Assembly: GCF_023700755.1 (NCBI RefSeq)
Contig: NZ_JAMKOJ010000013.1
Coordinates: 57,911 to 121,910, forward strand
Source of the DNA: Allorhizobium sonneratiae
GTDB taxonomy: Bacteria; Pseudomonadota; Alphaproteobacteria; Rhizobiales; Rhizobiaceae
Length of the DNA stretch: 64,000 bases
Reading direction: 5' to 3'
Of this stretch, positions 53,935-62,971 are shown piece after piece. The position numbers and the translations under genes are program-made. A model generated the notes under the pieces. It saw only the letters and a program-made list of their open reading frames with translations, did no database searches and was not told where the DNA came from. Each line of letters starts with the position of its first letter. Position 1 is the stretch's first letter.

Positions 53935-54567
53935 ATGGACGAACAAGTCCCAATGAGAAGAGCACGAAAACGGCTCTCAGGTAAAACAAGGGTAGTAATG
54001 ATGACGAACACGGTTATGAAGCCCGTCTGGGCCGGAGCAACCTTCAGGCTGGAACCCTCCCGCCTGCCGCAACATGTATCCTATGCGTTGCGCGACAGTT
54101 TCGGCAAAGTCTCGATTACACTGGATAAACGCGGCGCCGTCATGCGCAAGATCCTGCCGGAGAGCGGCCTGCCACTCTCCTTCGCCCTGCCGGCTCGCGC
54201 CTTTCGTGGGGTTGCAGCCCGCGCCATCGACCATGGTAATGGCGAAATCACCGTTACGCTCGAACTTTATCATGACGATCCGGAGCTTTGCATTCCGCTT
54301 CTGGTGGCGCATGACCTGTCCGACATCGCCGCCGACTGGCGTAACTGGGCAGAAACCTTCAACATTCCCATGCTGATGGTCGAAGCCGATGGCGTAGCCC
54401 GCCCCCTGGAAGAGCATCTTGGCGCAATCAAGACCCATGCGCCGCGTCCGCGCCGTCGTCATTCGCATTTTGCCGAGCGCCGTCCGCGTTTTCTGGTGCG
54501 TCGCACCACCGGATCGCTCGGCGTGATCATGAAGATTTCCGGCAAAGAAATCATCGCCCGCAGTTAA
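53935..54567 (+). CDS. DUF6101-like hypothetical protein
   Basis: 210 residues, cytosolic, no TM. The middle (LPQHVSYALRDSFGKVSITL, PARAFRGVAARAI, ITVTLELYHDDPELCIPLLV) is globular and looks like the DUF6101 family of rhizobia, whose function is unknown; the C terminus is basic and Arg-rich. The ATG at 53935 gives the longest chain but lacks a clear ribosome site; ATG 53953 or 53998 are alternatives. A terminator follows (54599-54626). Monocistronic. I am moderately sure of the family. Confidence 0.65.
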   Translation: MDEQVPMRRARKRLSGKTRVVMMTNTVMKPVWAGATFRLEPSRLPQHVSYALRDSFGKVSITLDKRGAVMRKILPESGLPLSFALPARAFRGVAARAIDHGNGEITVTLELYHDDPELCIPLLVAHDLSDIAADWRNWAETFNIPMLMVEADGVARPLEEHLGAIKTHAPRPRRRHSHFAERRPRFLVRRTTGSLGVIMKISGKEIIARS

Positions 54568-54598
54568 TCAGGCCGGGCAAAACTGAAGATTTTCTCAA

Positions 54599-54626
54599 CA
54601 GGGACCGGAGTAAAACCCGGTCTCTG
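54599..54626 (+). terminator. Rho-independent terminator
   Basis: Stem cagggaccgg (54599-54608) and ccggtctctg (54617-54626) with one G-T pair and an 8-nt loop, followed by ttttgtttt. It ends the DUF6101-like gene. Confidence 0.75.
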
Positions 54627-54634
54627 TTTTGTTT

Positions 54635-55654
54635 TCATACAGAGGATGCCGCGTCAACCTCAACCGTGACATGTGACAATTCCGATATGCATGATAACCG
54701 TTCCCGGTATTGGGCAACCGATAACGGGCTTGACGTCCGCAGTGAAACGATCACACCATAATGTCCAGGGCCAAGCTGCCAGACATGCAGATCGCTGATC
54801 CGGGTGTCGCCTTTTTCCAGCAGGGTGCGGATGCGATCCGGCAATCCGGTCCTGTGCGGCATGAAATGCAAAAGGCCAAGCCCGGTATCCTTCAACAGCT
54901 TGAGCGACCACCAGCCGATCACCGCCGCACCAACCAGCCCCATGACCGGATCGAGAAACACCCAGCCATAAAGAGCGCCCAGCGCCAGCGCGATGATGGC
55001 CGTCAGCGATGTGATCGCATCGGCCACCATATGCAGATAGGCGACCTTGAGATTGCGATCTTCCGACCCGTGATGCGCACCATGTCCTGAATGATCGTGC
55101 CCTGAGTGATCATGTCCGGCATGGCTGTGGCCCGGATGGTCATGATCGTGGCCATGGTCGTGCAACAGAAAGGCGCAGGCGATATTGACGATCAGCCCCA
55201 GCACGGCAACGGCAATGGATTCATCGAAGGCAATCGGCACCGGGGTAAAGAAGCGCCTGAAACTTTCAACCGCCAGAAAGACCGAAACCAGCAGCAGGAT
55301 GATGGCGCTGGAAAAGGCGGCCAGATCGCCGAACTGGCCGGTGCCGAACGTAAAGCGCGGATCATTGCGGTAGCGTCTGGCAAAGCCATAGGCCAGCGCC
55401 GACACGAGAATGGCGCCTGCATCGGTGGCCATATGCCAGCCATCGGCCAGAAGCGCCATTGAGCCGAACAATTCGCCGCCGACAATCTCCACCACCATGA
55501 CCAGCACGGTAATGGCAATGACGATCCAGGCACGCCGCTCGTTGCGGGCGTGGTTGCGACCGAGAAAATCATGCGGATGCGGATAGGAAAACCGGTCCGG
55601 CGAATGGGCATGATCGTGCCCATGGTCGTGGTCGTGGTCGTGGGTTTCGCTCAT
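54635..55654 (-). CDS. dmeF: Cobalt/nickel efflux cation diffusion facilitator DmeF
   Basis: Divalent metal/proton antiporter of the CDF family, 339 residues with six TM helices. Metal-site residues of helices II and V appear as ADGWHMATDAG and HMVADAITS. It has two histidine-rich regions: the N terminus (about residues 5-18) and the cytoplasmic loop between TM4 and TM5 (about 160-200), which holds many His-Asp-Gly repeats and probably gathers metal. C-terminal cytosolic domain ends LSHVTVEVD. Its start overlaps the dmeR stop (ATGA), so this is the dmeRF operon known from Rhizobium and Agrobacterium for Co/Ni resistance. Confidence 0.9.
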   Translation of the reverse strand: MSETHDHDHDHGHDHAHSPDRFSYPHPHDFLGRNHARNERRAWIVIAITVLVMVVEIVGGELFGSMALLADGWHMATDAGAILVSALAYGFARRYRNDPRFTFGTGQFGDLAAFSSAIILLLVSVFLAVESFRRFFTPVPIAFDESIAVAVLGLIVNIACAFLLHDHGHDHDHPGHSHAGHDHSGHDHSGHGAHHGSEDRNLKVAYLHMVADAITSLTAIIALALGALYGWVFLDPVMGLVGAAVIGWWSLKLLKDTGLGLLHFMPHRTGLPDRIRTLLEKGDTRISDLHVWQLGPGHYGVIVSLRTSSPLSVAQYRERLSCISELSHVTVEVDAASSV

Positions 55655-55926
55655 TTCAGATAGCTCCTGATCACGTCCAGCAATTCATCCGCGCCGGTCT
55701 GGCGGGCTTTTTCATCGAGGTCGGCTGCAAGAATATGGCCTTCCACATGATGTTCGATCAGTTCCGCCGTCAGCCCGCTTAAGGCACCGCGCACGGAGGC
55801 TGCCAGATTGAGAACCTCACCGCAGGATTTTTCTGCGATCAGGGCGTTTTCGATGGCTTCCATCTGCCCCTTCATGCGGCGCACACGGGCGAGAAGCTTG
55901 TCTTTGTTGTGTATGACATGACTCAT
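55651..55926 (-). CDS. dmeR: Metal-sensing repressor DmeR (RcnR/CsoR family)
   Basis: 91-residue all-helical repressor. The RcnR-type nickel/cobalt ligands are all present: His3 (MSH), Cys35 (EKSC), His60 and His64 (LIEHHVEGH); the copper-type pattern of CsoR and the formaldehyde type of FrmR are thus excluded. It is first in the operon and overlaps dmeF by 4 bp. A G-tract operator lies at 55928-55950, directly upstream of the start codon, so metal binding should release repression of both genes. Confidence 0.92.
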   Translation of the reverse strand: MSHVIHNKDKLLARVRRMKGQMEAIENALIAEKSCGEVLNLAASVRGALSGLTAELIEHHVEGHILAADLDEKARQTGADELLDVIRSYLK

Positions 55927-55927
55927 A

Positions 55928-55950
55928 CAATAGGGGGGTACCCTATATAG
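55928..55950. promoter_or_regulatory. DmeR operator, G-tract palindrome
   Basis: Sequence ataggggggtaccctat: arms atAGGG (55930-55935) and CCCTat (55941-55946) around a further GGGTA, with a run of six G, followed by atatag. This resembles the published DmeR/RcnR operator type in rhizobia. It lies immediately before the dmeR start codon. Confidence 0.75.
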
Positions 55951-56011
55951 AGGCTAAAATCAACACATATATCCGGATTTGCGAACATACCGGAGCTGGC
56001 GATGGGCCCAA

Positions 56012-56965
56012 TCAGGCGAAGGGAATTGCGACGAGAAGACCAAGAAACACGATGAAACCGAGGGGATGGTTCATCTTGAACAGGGCCAGACATTGTGTCG
56101 GATTATCAATATCCAGCACCGAGACCTGATAGGTCAAAAGACCTGCAGCCACCACCAGACCAAGATAGCCCGGCAGGGCGACGCCGGTGAAAATGAAGGC
56201 AAAGAGAAGCAGCAGGATCATGCCGCCGTAAAAACCGGTGAGCCAGACCTTGGTGTCGTCGCCAAAGAGACGGGCGGTTGAGCGGACACCGACGAGTGCG
56301 TCATCCTCTTTGTCCTGATGGGCGTAGATCGTGTCATAGCCGATGGTCCAGACGATGGCGGCGAGATAGGTGAGCACGGCGGCCAGCGACAGCGACCCGG
56401 TCAGCCCGGCCCACCCCATCAGCCCGCCCCAGGAAAAGGCAAGGCCGAGAAAGAATTGCGGCCAGTCGGTAAAGCGTTTGGCAAAGGGATAGACCGCGAC
56501 GATCACCAGCGAGGAGAGGCCCAGAACGATGGAAAAGCCATTGAAACAAAAGAGCACCGCCGCACCGATCAACGCCTGCAGCAGAATGAACAGCTTGGCC
56601 TGCAAGCGGCTGACCCGGCCGGATGGCAGGGGCCGTGAACGGGTGCGCGCCACTTCGCTGTCGATCTTGTGGTCGACGAGATCGTTATAGGTGCAGCCAG
56701 CGCCGCGCATGGCCACCGCCCCGAGGAAAAACAGCAGCAATTGAACGGCAAAGCTCCAGCCATGCAGCTCATGATTGCGCGCCAGATGATTGGCAGCCAG
56801 CGCCGAAGACCAGAAACAGGGCCACATCAGCAATTGCCAGCCGATGGGCCGGTCCCATCGGGCAAGCTGGGCAAAGGGCCAGGCGGGACGCGGCAGGAGC
56901 CGGTACACCCAGCTGTTGGAAGGCGCGTCATAAACGCGGTCTGTATGGTCGGCGGAGATGGTCAT
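56012..56965 (-). CDS. ubiA: 4-hydroxybenzoate polyprenyltransferase
   Basis: Membrane-embedded prenyltransferase that attaches the polyprenyl tail to 4-hydroxybenzoate in ubiquinone synthesis. 317 residues, about nine helices. Both Mg-pyrophosphate motifs are present: NDLVDHKIDSEVARTRSRPL (about 85) and DTIYAHQDKEDD (about 205). The ATG at 56965 is preferred (AGGCGG upstream). The next gene on the strand, cfa, lies 37 bp beyond its start, so a shared transcript is possible. Confidence 0.93.
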   Translation of the reverse strand: MTISADHTDRVYDAPSNSWVYRLLPRPAWPFAQLARWDRPIGWQLLMWPCFWSSALAANHLARNHELHGWSFAVQLLLFFLGAVAMRGAGCTYNDLVDHKIDSEVARTRSRPLPSGRVSRLQAKLFILLQALIGAAVLFCFNGFSIVLGLSSLVIVAVYPFAKRFTDWPQFFLGLAFSWGGLMGWAGLTGSLSLAAVLTYLAAIVWTIGYDTIYAHQDKEDDALVGVRSTARLFGDDTKVWLTGFYGGMILLLLFAFIFTGVALPGYLGLVVAAGLLTYQVSVLDIDNPTQCLALFKMNHPLGFIVFLGLLVAIPFA

Positions 56966-57002
56966 GCCGCCTTGATAGCCCAAACCGCGCCTGAGTGAAA
57001 TA

Positions 57003-58259
57003 TCAGAATTCCACCTTTTCCAGTGGCGGACGCGTCGCTTCCTTCTCCTTCAGCGCGGCTTCCCGACCGGGAATATAATCGCGATTGTCCGGCACGCTCA
57101 TCCGCTTTTTGGTGATCTGCAGCTGGAAGATGAAGAAATCCTCATGGCTGAAGGCCATTTCCGAACCGGCGAGATAAAACTCCCACATGCGCACGAAGTT
57201 TTCGTCGTAAAGCTTTGCCGCCTCTTCCTTCCGGGCCATGAAGCGCTCGCGCCAGTGCCGGAGCGTATGGGCGTAATGCATGGGCAGGATTTCGCAATCG
57301 GCCACCAGCAGGCCGTTTTTCTCGATAAACGGCATCACCTCGGACAGCGCCGGAATATAGCCGCCGGGAAAGATGTATTTCTCAAAGAACGGATTGTTGT
57401 AAAGCGCCGGATAGGGCTGGCCGATGGAATGCAGGATCATCACCCCGTCATCGCTCATCAGCTCTTTCACCTTGCGGAAAAACCGGTTGTAATTGGCCGG
57501 ACCGACATGCTCGAACATGCCGACGGAGACGATGCGATCAAAGGGCTTCGCCTTCATCGTCCGGTAATCCTGCAATTCAAAGCGCACCTTATCGGCAAGG
57601 CCGCGCTTTTGAGCCCGCATGCGTGAGACTTTCAACTGTTCTTCGCTGAGCGTGATGCCGGTCATGTCGACACCGGCCATCTCGGCGAGATACATCGCCA
57701 TGCCGCCCCAGCCGGAGCCGATTTCCAGCACGCGCTGCCCCTCTTCCGGCCTCAGCTTGGCGGCGATATGACGTTTTTTTGCCATCTGCGCCTCTTCAAG
57801 CGAAATGCCGGGCGGATTGAAATAGGCGCAGGAATATTGCCAGTCATCATCGAGAAACAGATCGAACAGCTTGGCGCTGAGATCGTAATGATGGGCAACA
57901 TTGTGCTTGTTGCGGTTGATCGGCATCAGACCGCGCAGCCGCGCCTCGGCAATGCGCAAGATCCCCCGCCAGAGCATGGAGAAGTTGAGGTCGGTGACCA
58001 GGGTGTTTTCCTTGATCAGCGTCAGCAGGCCATAGATATCGCCCGTTTCGATAACGAGCCGACCTTCCATGTAAACTTCGCCCAGCTTCAGCTGAGCATC
58101 GCGAGCGATGGCCTCCTCGGCCTCGTCATCGGTAAAACGCATGGCGATGAAGGGCGCCTGCCCATCTCCCATCCGTTCGGTTCGGCCATCCTGGCCGGTT
58201 ACATCCAATGTCCCCTTGCGAATGATCTTGCGCAGGAGCTTACGCAGAGATGAAGCCAT
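57003..58259 (-). CDS. cfa: Cyclopropane-fatty-acyl-phospholipid synthase
   Basis: SAM-dependent enzyme that adds a methylene bridge to unsaturated acyl chains of membrane phospholipids, a stress-protective change. 418 residues. SAM motif VLEIGSGWGGMAMYLA (about 183), catalytic-site features QYSCAYFNPP and VSVGMFEHVGPANYNRFF, and the PGGYIPALSE segment. Start ATG 58259 follows a strong AAGGGGGG. Tail with RDYIPGRE. Located just upstream of ubiA on the same strand. Confidence 0.93.
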   Translation of the reverse strand: MASSLRKLLRKIIRKGTLDVTGQDGRTERMGDGQAPFIAMRFTDDEAEEAIARDAQLKLGEVYMEGRLVIETGDIYGLLTLIKENTLVTDLNFSMLWRGILRIAEARLRGLMPINRNKHNVAHHYDLSAKLFDLFLDDDWQYSCAYFNPPGISLEEAQMAKKRHIAAKLRPEEGQRVLEIGSGWGGMAMYLAEMAGVDMTGITLSEEQLKVSRMRAQKRGLADKVRFELQDYRTMKAKPFDRIVSVGMFEHVGPANYNRFFRKVKELMSDDGVMILHSIGQPYPALYNNPFFEKYIFPGGYIPALSEVMPFIEKNGLLVADCEILPMHYAHTLRHWRERFMARKEEAAKLYDENFVRMWEFYLAGSEMAFSHEDFFIFQLQITKKRMSVPDNRDYIPGREAALKEKEATRPPLEKVEF

Positions 58260-58444
58260 AGGCCCCCCTTGAATCCTCAGGAATGCCACAATCGACAGGC
58301 TCAAACCTATCGCCTTTGACAGCGCTGACAAGGGTGCTTTTGTCACATAAATCGCAAAAATTGCCGGAACATTTTGAAATCAAAAGCAACGCACGCAAAA
58401 GGCGCGCTTTCAAAACGCAACGTCACGAAAACGTGATGGCCGGC

Positions 58445-60766
58445 TTATTTTCGCCGCATGGCCTCAGCCAGCGCGGCACCCAGTCCGCCCATGCCGGATT
58501 GTTCGGTTTTCTTCGGCTGGCCTTTATCGGCGTGGCGCAGATTGGCCGTGCCGCGATTGTCGCGCATCGACGGTGGCGGGGCCTCGCCCCCATCCTTGCG
58601 CATGGAAAGGGCAATGCGTTTGCGCTTCACATCCACCTCGACGACACGCACTTTCACCACATCGCCCGCCTTGACCACCTCATGCGGGTCCTTGACGAAG
58701 CGGTCGGCCAGTTGCGACACATGCACCAGCCCGTCCTGATGCACGCCGATATCGACGAAAGCGCCAAAGGCGGCAACATTGGTCACGGTGCCTTCAAGCT
58801 GCATGCCGGGTTTCAGATCGTCGATCTCATTCACCCCTTCGGCGAAGGTGGCGGTTCTGAAGCTCGGGCGCGGGTCGCGACCCGGCTTTTCCAGTTCCAA
58901 GAGAATGTCCTTCACCGTCGGCAGGCCGAATTGCTCATCGACGAAGCGTTTCGGGTCGAGGCTTTTCAGCGCCGCACTGTCACCCATCAGGCTTCTGAGA
59001 TCACGCCCGCAGGCGGCAACGATCTTCTTCGCCACGCCGTAAGCTTCCGGGTGAACGGCAGAGGCATCAAGCGGCTCCTTGCCGTTTGGAATGCGCAGAA
59101 AGCCGGCGCATTGCTCAAAGGTGCGCGCGCCAAGGCGCGAAACCTTCAACAGCTCCTTGCGGGTGGCAAAGGGCCCGTTCTGGTCGCGATGGGTCACGAT
59201 CGCCTCGGCAATCGAACCGCCAAGACCGGAGACCCGCGCCAGCAGCGGCGCCGATGCCGTATTGAGATCGACGCCGACGGCATTGACCGCATCTTCGACC
59301 ACGGCATCGAGCGAACGGCCGAGCCTGCCCTGATCGACATCGTGCTGATATTGGCCGACGCCGATGGATTTCGGCTCGATCTTCACCAGTTCGGCGAGCG
59401 GGTCCTGCAGGCGTCTTGCAATCGACACCGCCCCACGCAGCGACACATCGAGGCCGGGAAATTCCTTCGCCGCCAGTTCCGAGGCCGAATAGACCGACGC
59501 GCCCGCCTCCGAGACGATCACCTTGGTCGGCTTCGGTGCAGCCCCTGTGGCCGGAAGCTGCGCCAGAAGATCAGCCACCAGCTTTTCCGTTTCGCGGCTG
59601 GCCGTACCGTTACCGATGGCGATCAGTTCCACCTTGTGCTTGCGCATGAGGCTGGCAAGTTCGGCCTGCGCGCCTCTGAGATCGTTTTTCGGCTGGAAGG
59701 GATAGACGGTCGCGGTTTCCAGAAGCTTGCCGGTGCCATCCACCACCGCCACCTTGACGCCTGTGCGGATACCCGGATCGAGCCCCATGGTCGGACGCGA
59801 CCCGGCAGGGGCTGCCAGCAGCAGATCTTTCAGATTGCGGGCAAAGACGTGGATCGCCTCCTCCTCGGCCCGCTCGCGAAGCTCGCGCATCAGATCGAGC
59901 GAGAGCGAGGTGGAGAGCTTGACCCGCCAGGTCCAGCCGGCCACGTCCAGAAGCCATTGATCGGCAGGACCTCTGGCCTTCACCTCATAGGCATTGGCAA
60001 TCATCCGCTGGGCGGGCTTGATTACGGCGGTGTCGTCCCTGTCGGCCTCGATGGACAGTGTCAGAACCTCCTCGTTCCAGCCACGCAGCATGGCCAGCGC
60101 CCGGTGACCGGGCACGGTGGCCCAACGTTCTGTATGGTCGAAATAATCGGCGAATTTTTCGCCCGCCGCCTGCTTGCCATCCACCACCCTGGAATAGAGA
60201 AACGCCTTGTCCTTGAGATAGCTGCGCAGTGTTTTCAACAGCTCGGCATTTTCCGCCATGCCCTCCGCCACGATATCGCGCGCGCCTTCGAGCGCCGCCT
60301 TCACATCCGCCACATCCTCCTTGAGATAGGCTTCGGCCAGTTTTGCCGGATCGCTGCTGCGGTCGGCGAGAATGGCCTCCGCCAACGGTCCCAGGCCCTT
60401 CTCGCGGGCGATTTCGGCGCGGGTGCGCCGCTTCGGCTTATAAGGCAGATAAAGGTCTTCCAGCTCGGCCTTGGTCACGGCTTTGGCAATTTTTACCGCC
60501 AGTGCATCCGTCATCTTGCCCTGGGAGGAAATGCTCTCGACAATCGCCTTGCGCCGTGCACCCAGCTCCCTGAGATAGGTGAGACGCTCGGCCAATTGGC
60601 GCAATTGCGTGTCATCCAGCCCGCCGGTCACTTCCTTGCGGTAGCGCGCGATGAAGGGCACGGTCGCGCCCTCATCCAGCAGGCCGACGGCAGAGACCAC
60701 CTGATCAGGGCGGGCGTTGATTTCACCGGCGATAAGGGCAGCAATGGATGTGATGTCGTCGGCCAT
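58445..60766 (-). CDS. tex: Tex-family RNA-binding protein
   Basis: Transcription accessory protein, 773 residues (same as E. coli). An N-terminal helical region (residues 1-320) is followed by a YqgF-like RNase H fold ([19 protein letters not shown], about 330-460), a helix-hairpin-helix region ([16 protein letters not shown], near 500-560) and a C-terminal S1 RNA-binding domain ([19 protein letters not shown], about 650-725) with a Lys/Arg tail. Start at ATG 60766 matches the family; a long in-frame extension upstream (to 61225) has no support. Divergent from purD. Confidence 0.93.
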   Translation of the reverse strand: MADDITSIAALIAGEINARPDQVVSAVGLLDEGATVPFIARYRKEVTGGLDDTQLRQLAERLTYLRELGARRKAIVESISSQGKMTDALAVKIAKAVTKAELEDLYLPYKPKRRTRAEIAREKGLGPLAEAILADRSSDPAKLAEAYLKEDVADVKAALEGARDIVAEGMAENAELLKTLRSYLKDKAFLYSRVVDGKQAAGEKFADYFDHTERWATVPGHRALAMLRGWNEEVLTLSIEADRDDTAVIKPAQRMIANAYEVKARGPADQWLLDVAGWTWRVKLSTSLSLDLMRELRERAEEEAIHVFARNLKDLLLAAPAGSRPTMGLDPGIRTGVKVAVVDGTGKLLETATVYPFQPKNDLRGAQAELASLMRKHKVELIAIGNGTASRETEKLVADLLAQLPATGAAPKPTKVIVSEAGASVYSASELAAKEFPGLDVSLRGAVSIARRLQDPLAELVKIEPKSIGVGQYQHDVDQGRLGRSLDAVVEDAVNAVGVDLNTASAPLLARVSGLGGSIAEAIVTHRDQNGPFATRKELLKVSRLGARTFEQCAGFLRIPNGKEPLDASAVHPEAYGVAKKIVAACGRDLRSLMGDSAALKSLDPKRFVDEQFGLPTVKDILLELEKPGRDPRPSFRTATFAEGVNEIDDLKPGMQLEGTVTNVAAFGAFVDIGVHQDGLVHVSQLADRFVKDPHEVVKAGDVVKVRVVEVDVKRKRIALSMRKDGGEAPPPSMRDNRGTANLRHADKGQPKKTEQSGMGGLGAALAEAMRRK

Positions 60767-60918
60767 GGCGATGTCTTCTCCAGATTTGATCGGCGGACCA
60801 TAGCGCGAGATCGTGGCGAGGCAACGGATACCGCTTCCCCTCCACAGAAAAGCGGCTTTTTCCTTGATTTTTGCGCGCCCACGCCGTAACCGCCGAGGAA
60901 AGATATTGGAGGCGTGCA

Positions 60919-62193
60919 ATGAAGGTTCTGTTGATCGGTTCTGGCGGACGGGAACATGCCCTGGCATGGAAGATCGCGCAGTCTCCCCTGCTGGAGACCT
61001 TTTATGCAGCCCCCGGCAATCCCGGCATTGCCGACCATGCCGAATGCGTCGATCTCGACGTCGATGACCATGGCGCCGTGCTTGCCTTCTGCAAGGACAA
61101 GGCGGTGGATTTCGTCGTCGTCGGCCCGGAAGCGCCGCTGGTGGCGGGCCTTGCCGATCATCTGCGCGATGGCGGCCTTGCCGTTTTTGGCCCTTCGGCG
61201 GCGGCTGCCCGGCTTGAAGGCTCAAAAGGTTTCACCAAGGATATCTGCGCCCGCTTCTCCATCCCGACCGGAGCCTATAAGCGCTTCACCGAGGCGCAAG
61301 CGGCGAAAGCCTATATCCAGCAGCAGGGCGCGCCGATCGTCATCAAGGCCGACGGGCTTGCCGCCGGCAAGGGTGTGACCGTCGCCATGACGATCGAGGA
61401 AGCGCTTGGCGCCATTGACGACTGTTTCGACGGTGCCTTTGGCGCAGCCGGTGCGGAAGTGGTGGTCGAGGCCTTTCTCGATGGCGAGGAGGCGAGCTTC
61501 TTCTGTCTCTGCGATGGCAAGACGCTGTTGCCGCTGGCCACCGCGCAGGACCATAAGCGTGTCGGCGATGGCGACACCGGCCCCAATACCGGCGGCATGG
61601 GGGCTTATTCGCCCGCCCCGGTAATGAACGCCGAGATGGTCGAGCGGACGCTGAAGGAAATCATCGAACCGACCATGCGCGGCATGGCCGAACTGGGCGC
61701 GCCCTTTTCCGGCGTTTTCTTCGCCGGACTGATGATCACCGAACGCGGCCCGGAACTCATCGAATACAATGTCCGCTTCGGCGACCCGGAATGCCAGGTG
61801 CTGATGATGCGGCTGAAAAGCGATCTTCTGCCACTGCTTTATGCCACCGCCACCAGCACGCTGGATCAGGTGACGGCGGAATGGCACGACGATGCGGCGC
61901 TGACCGTGGTGCTTGCCTCGAAAGGCTATCCCGGCAGCTATGAGAAGAATACGCCGATTGCTCATATCCCGACAGAAAGCGAAGGTGGAAAGGTGTTCCA
62001 TGCCGGAACCGCGCTTCGTGACGGTCAACTGGTCGCGACCGGTGGCCGGGTGCTGAATGTGACGGCGCGGGGGAAAGATGTCGGGGCAGCGCAACAGCGC
62101 GCCTATCGCCTGCTCGACGATGTCCAGTGGGACAACGGCTTTTGCCGCCGCGATATCGGCTGGCGCGCCATTGACCGAGAAAAGAACATGTAG
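60919..62193 (+). CDS. purD: Phosphoribosylamine-glycine ligase
   Basis: ATP-grasp enzyme of purine biosynthesis that joins phosphoribosylamine and glycine to glycinamide ribonucleotide. 424 residues with the N-terminal [32 protein letters not shown], the ATP-grasp [16 protein letters not shown] and the metal-binding [16 protein letters not shown]. Start ATG 60919 follows GGAGG (60908-60912). It diverges from tex; the small exported gene at 62281 follows on the same strand. Confidence 0.95.
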   Translation: MKVLLIGSGGREHALAWKIAQSPLLETFYAAPGNPGIADHAECVDLDVDDHGAVLAFCKDKAVDFVVVGPEAPLVAGLADHLRDGGLAVFGPSAAAARLEGSKGFTKDICARFSIPTGAYKRFTEAQAAKAYIQQQGAPIVIKADGLAAGKGVTVAMTIEEALGAIDDCFDGAFGAAGAEVVVEAFLDGEEASFFCLCDGKTLLPLATAQDHKRVGDGDTGPNTGGMGAYSPAPVMNAEMVERTLKEIIEPTMRGMAELGAPFSGVFFAGLMITERGPELIEYNVRFGDPECQVLMMRLKSDLLPLLYATATSTLDQVTAEWHDDAALTVVLASKGYPGSYEKNTPIAHIPTESEGGKVFHAGTALRDGQLVATGGRVLNVTARGKDVGAAQQRAYRLLDDVQWDNGFCRRDIGWRAIDREKNM

Positions 62194-62280
62194 GCGGCAG
62201 ATCACTCAAATTTTATCTGTTTTCGAGACAAGATCGAAAGACCTGCCGTCTATGATCGATACCGAAACAGGGAGTCTGTC

Positions 62281-62745
62281 ATGCGTATGTTTCTTGCCGC
62301 CGCTTTGGTTCTGTGCGCTTCCGGTGCGGCTCAGGCCTCGTCCATTGTCGAGATCAAGACCGACAGCCGCATCACGCCGAGCGTGGTCAAGATAACCTGC
62401 GCCAGTTGCACCTCGCCCGTCCAAAAAGAGGCAAAGGCCGAGCCCGCGACTGGATTTACGGGCCAGAGCATCACCATCAAGACCGTCAACGGCAGACGTG
62501 AAATCATACGCACTGCCGACTGGATGGGTGGCTCGCCCGTCACCTATATCAACAAGGCGGATGGCTGGCTGGGACAGCATGACAGCGATCTTGCCGGCCT
62601 CAAAGGCGACGGAATCGACCTTTCCGCCACAACGGCTGCGGTTGAAACCCCGGCGGATCACGGACCGGCCATGCTGCCGCCACCCGGTAACAACCATGAT
62701 CAGGTTATTGCCGAAATTCCGCCGATGCAGCTCAGGCTCAAGTGA
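62281..62745 (+). CDS. Small exported protein, possibly HPE1-like
   Basis: 154 residues with a signal peptide (FLAAALVLCASGAAQA-S). The mature N terminus has a CASC pair and the middle (ITIKTVNGRREIIRTADWMGGSPVTYI) resembles small rhizobial proteins named plant-virulence-effector HPE1-like. I offer this only tentatively. GGGAG lies 9 nt upstream of the ATG. It is on the same strand as purD, 87 bp after it. Localization: periplasm or secreted. Confidence 0.6.
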   Translation: MRMFLAAALVLCASGAAQASSIVEIKTDSRITPSVVKITCASCTSPVQKEAKAEPATGFTGQSITIKTVNGRREIIRTADWMGGSPVTYINKADGWLGQHDSDLAGLKGDGIDLSATTAAVETPADHGPAMLPPPGNNHDQVIAEIPPMQLRLK

Positions 62746-62971
62746 CCCACGGCGGCACAAGCATGCCTGCCGCAACTATTTGGCGCAAATGGTGTGATTG
62801 CGCCTTTCTTTTCAGCTTTTGTTTATAAATACCCCTCATTATTGGGGGAGACAACCCTGCGTCGTCACACAGGCGCAACACCATTAAACAGGAACATCTG
62901 GGCTGTGTCGCATTCCTTTCATCGTTTGCGATCTGAGGAGTGCGAAAGAAGCGTCCTCCAAGAGGTATCCT

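Noticed and set aside
58283..60889. 868-codon open frame on the plus strand opposite tex
   Set aside because: It is the antisense of tex, whose domains are unmistakable; high GC creates long open shadow frames and the translation is low-complexity His/Arg/Gly without any family feature.
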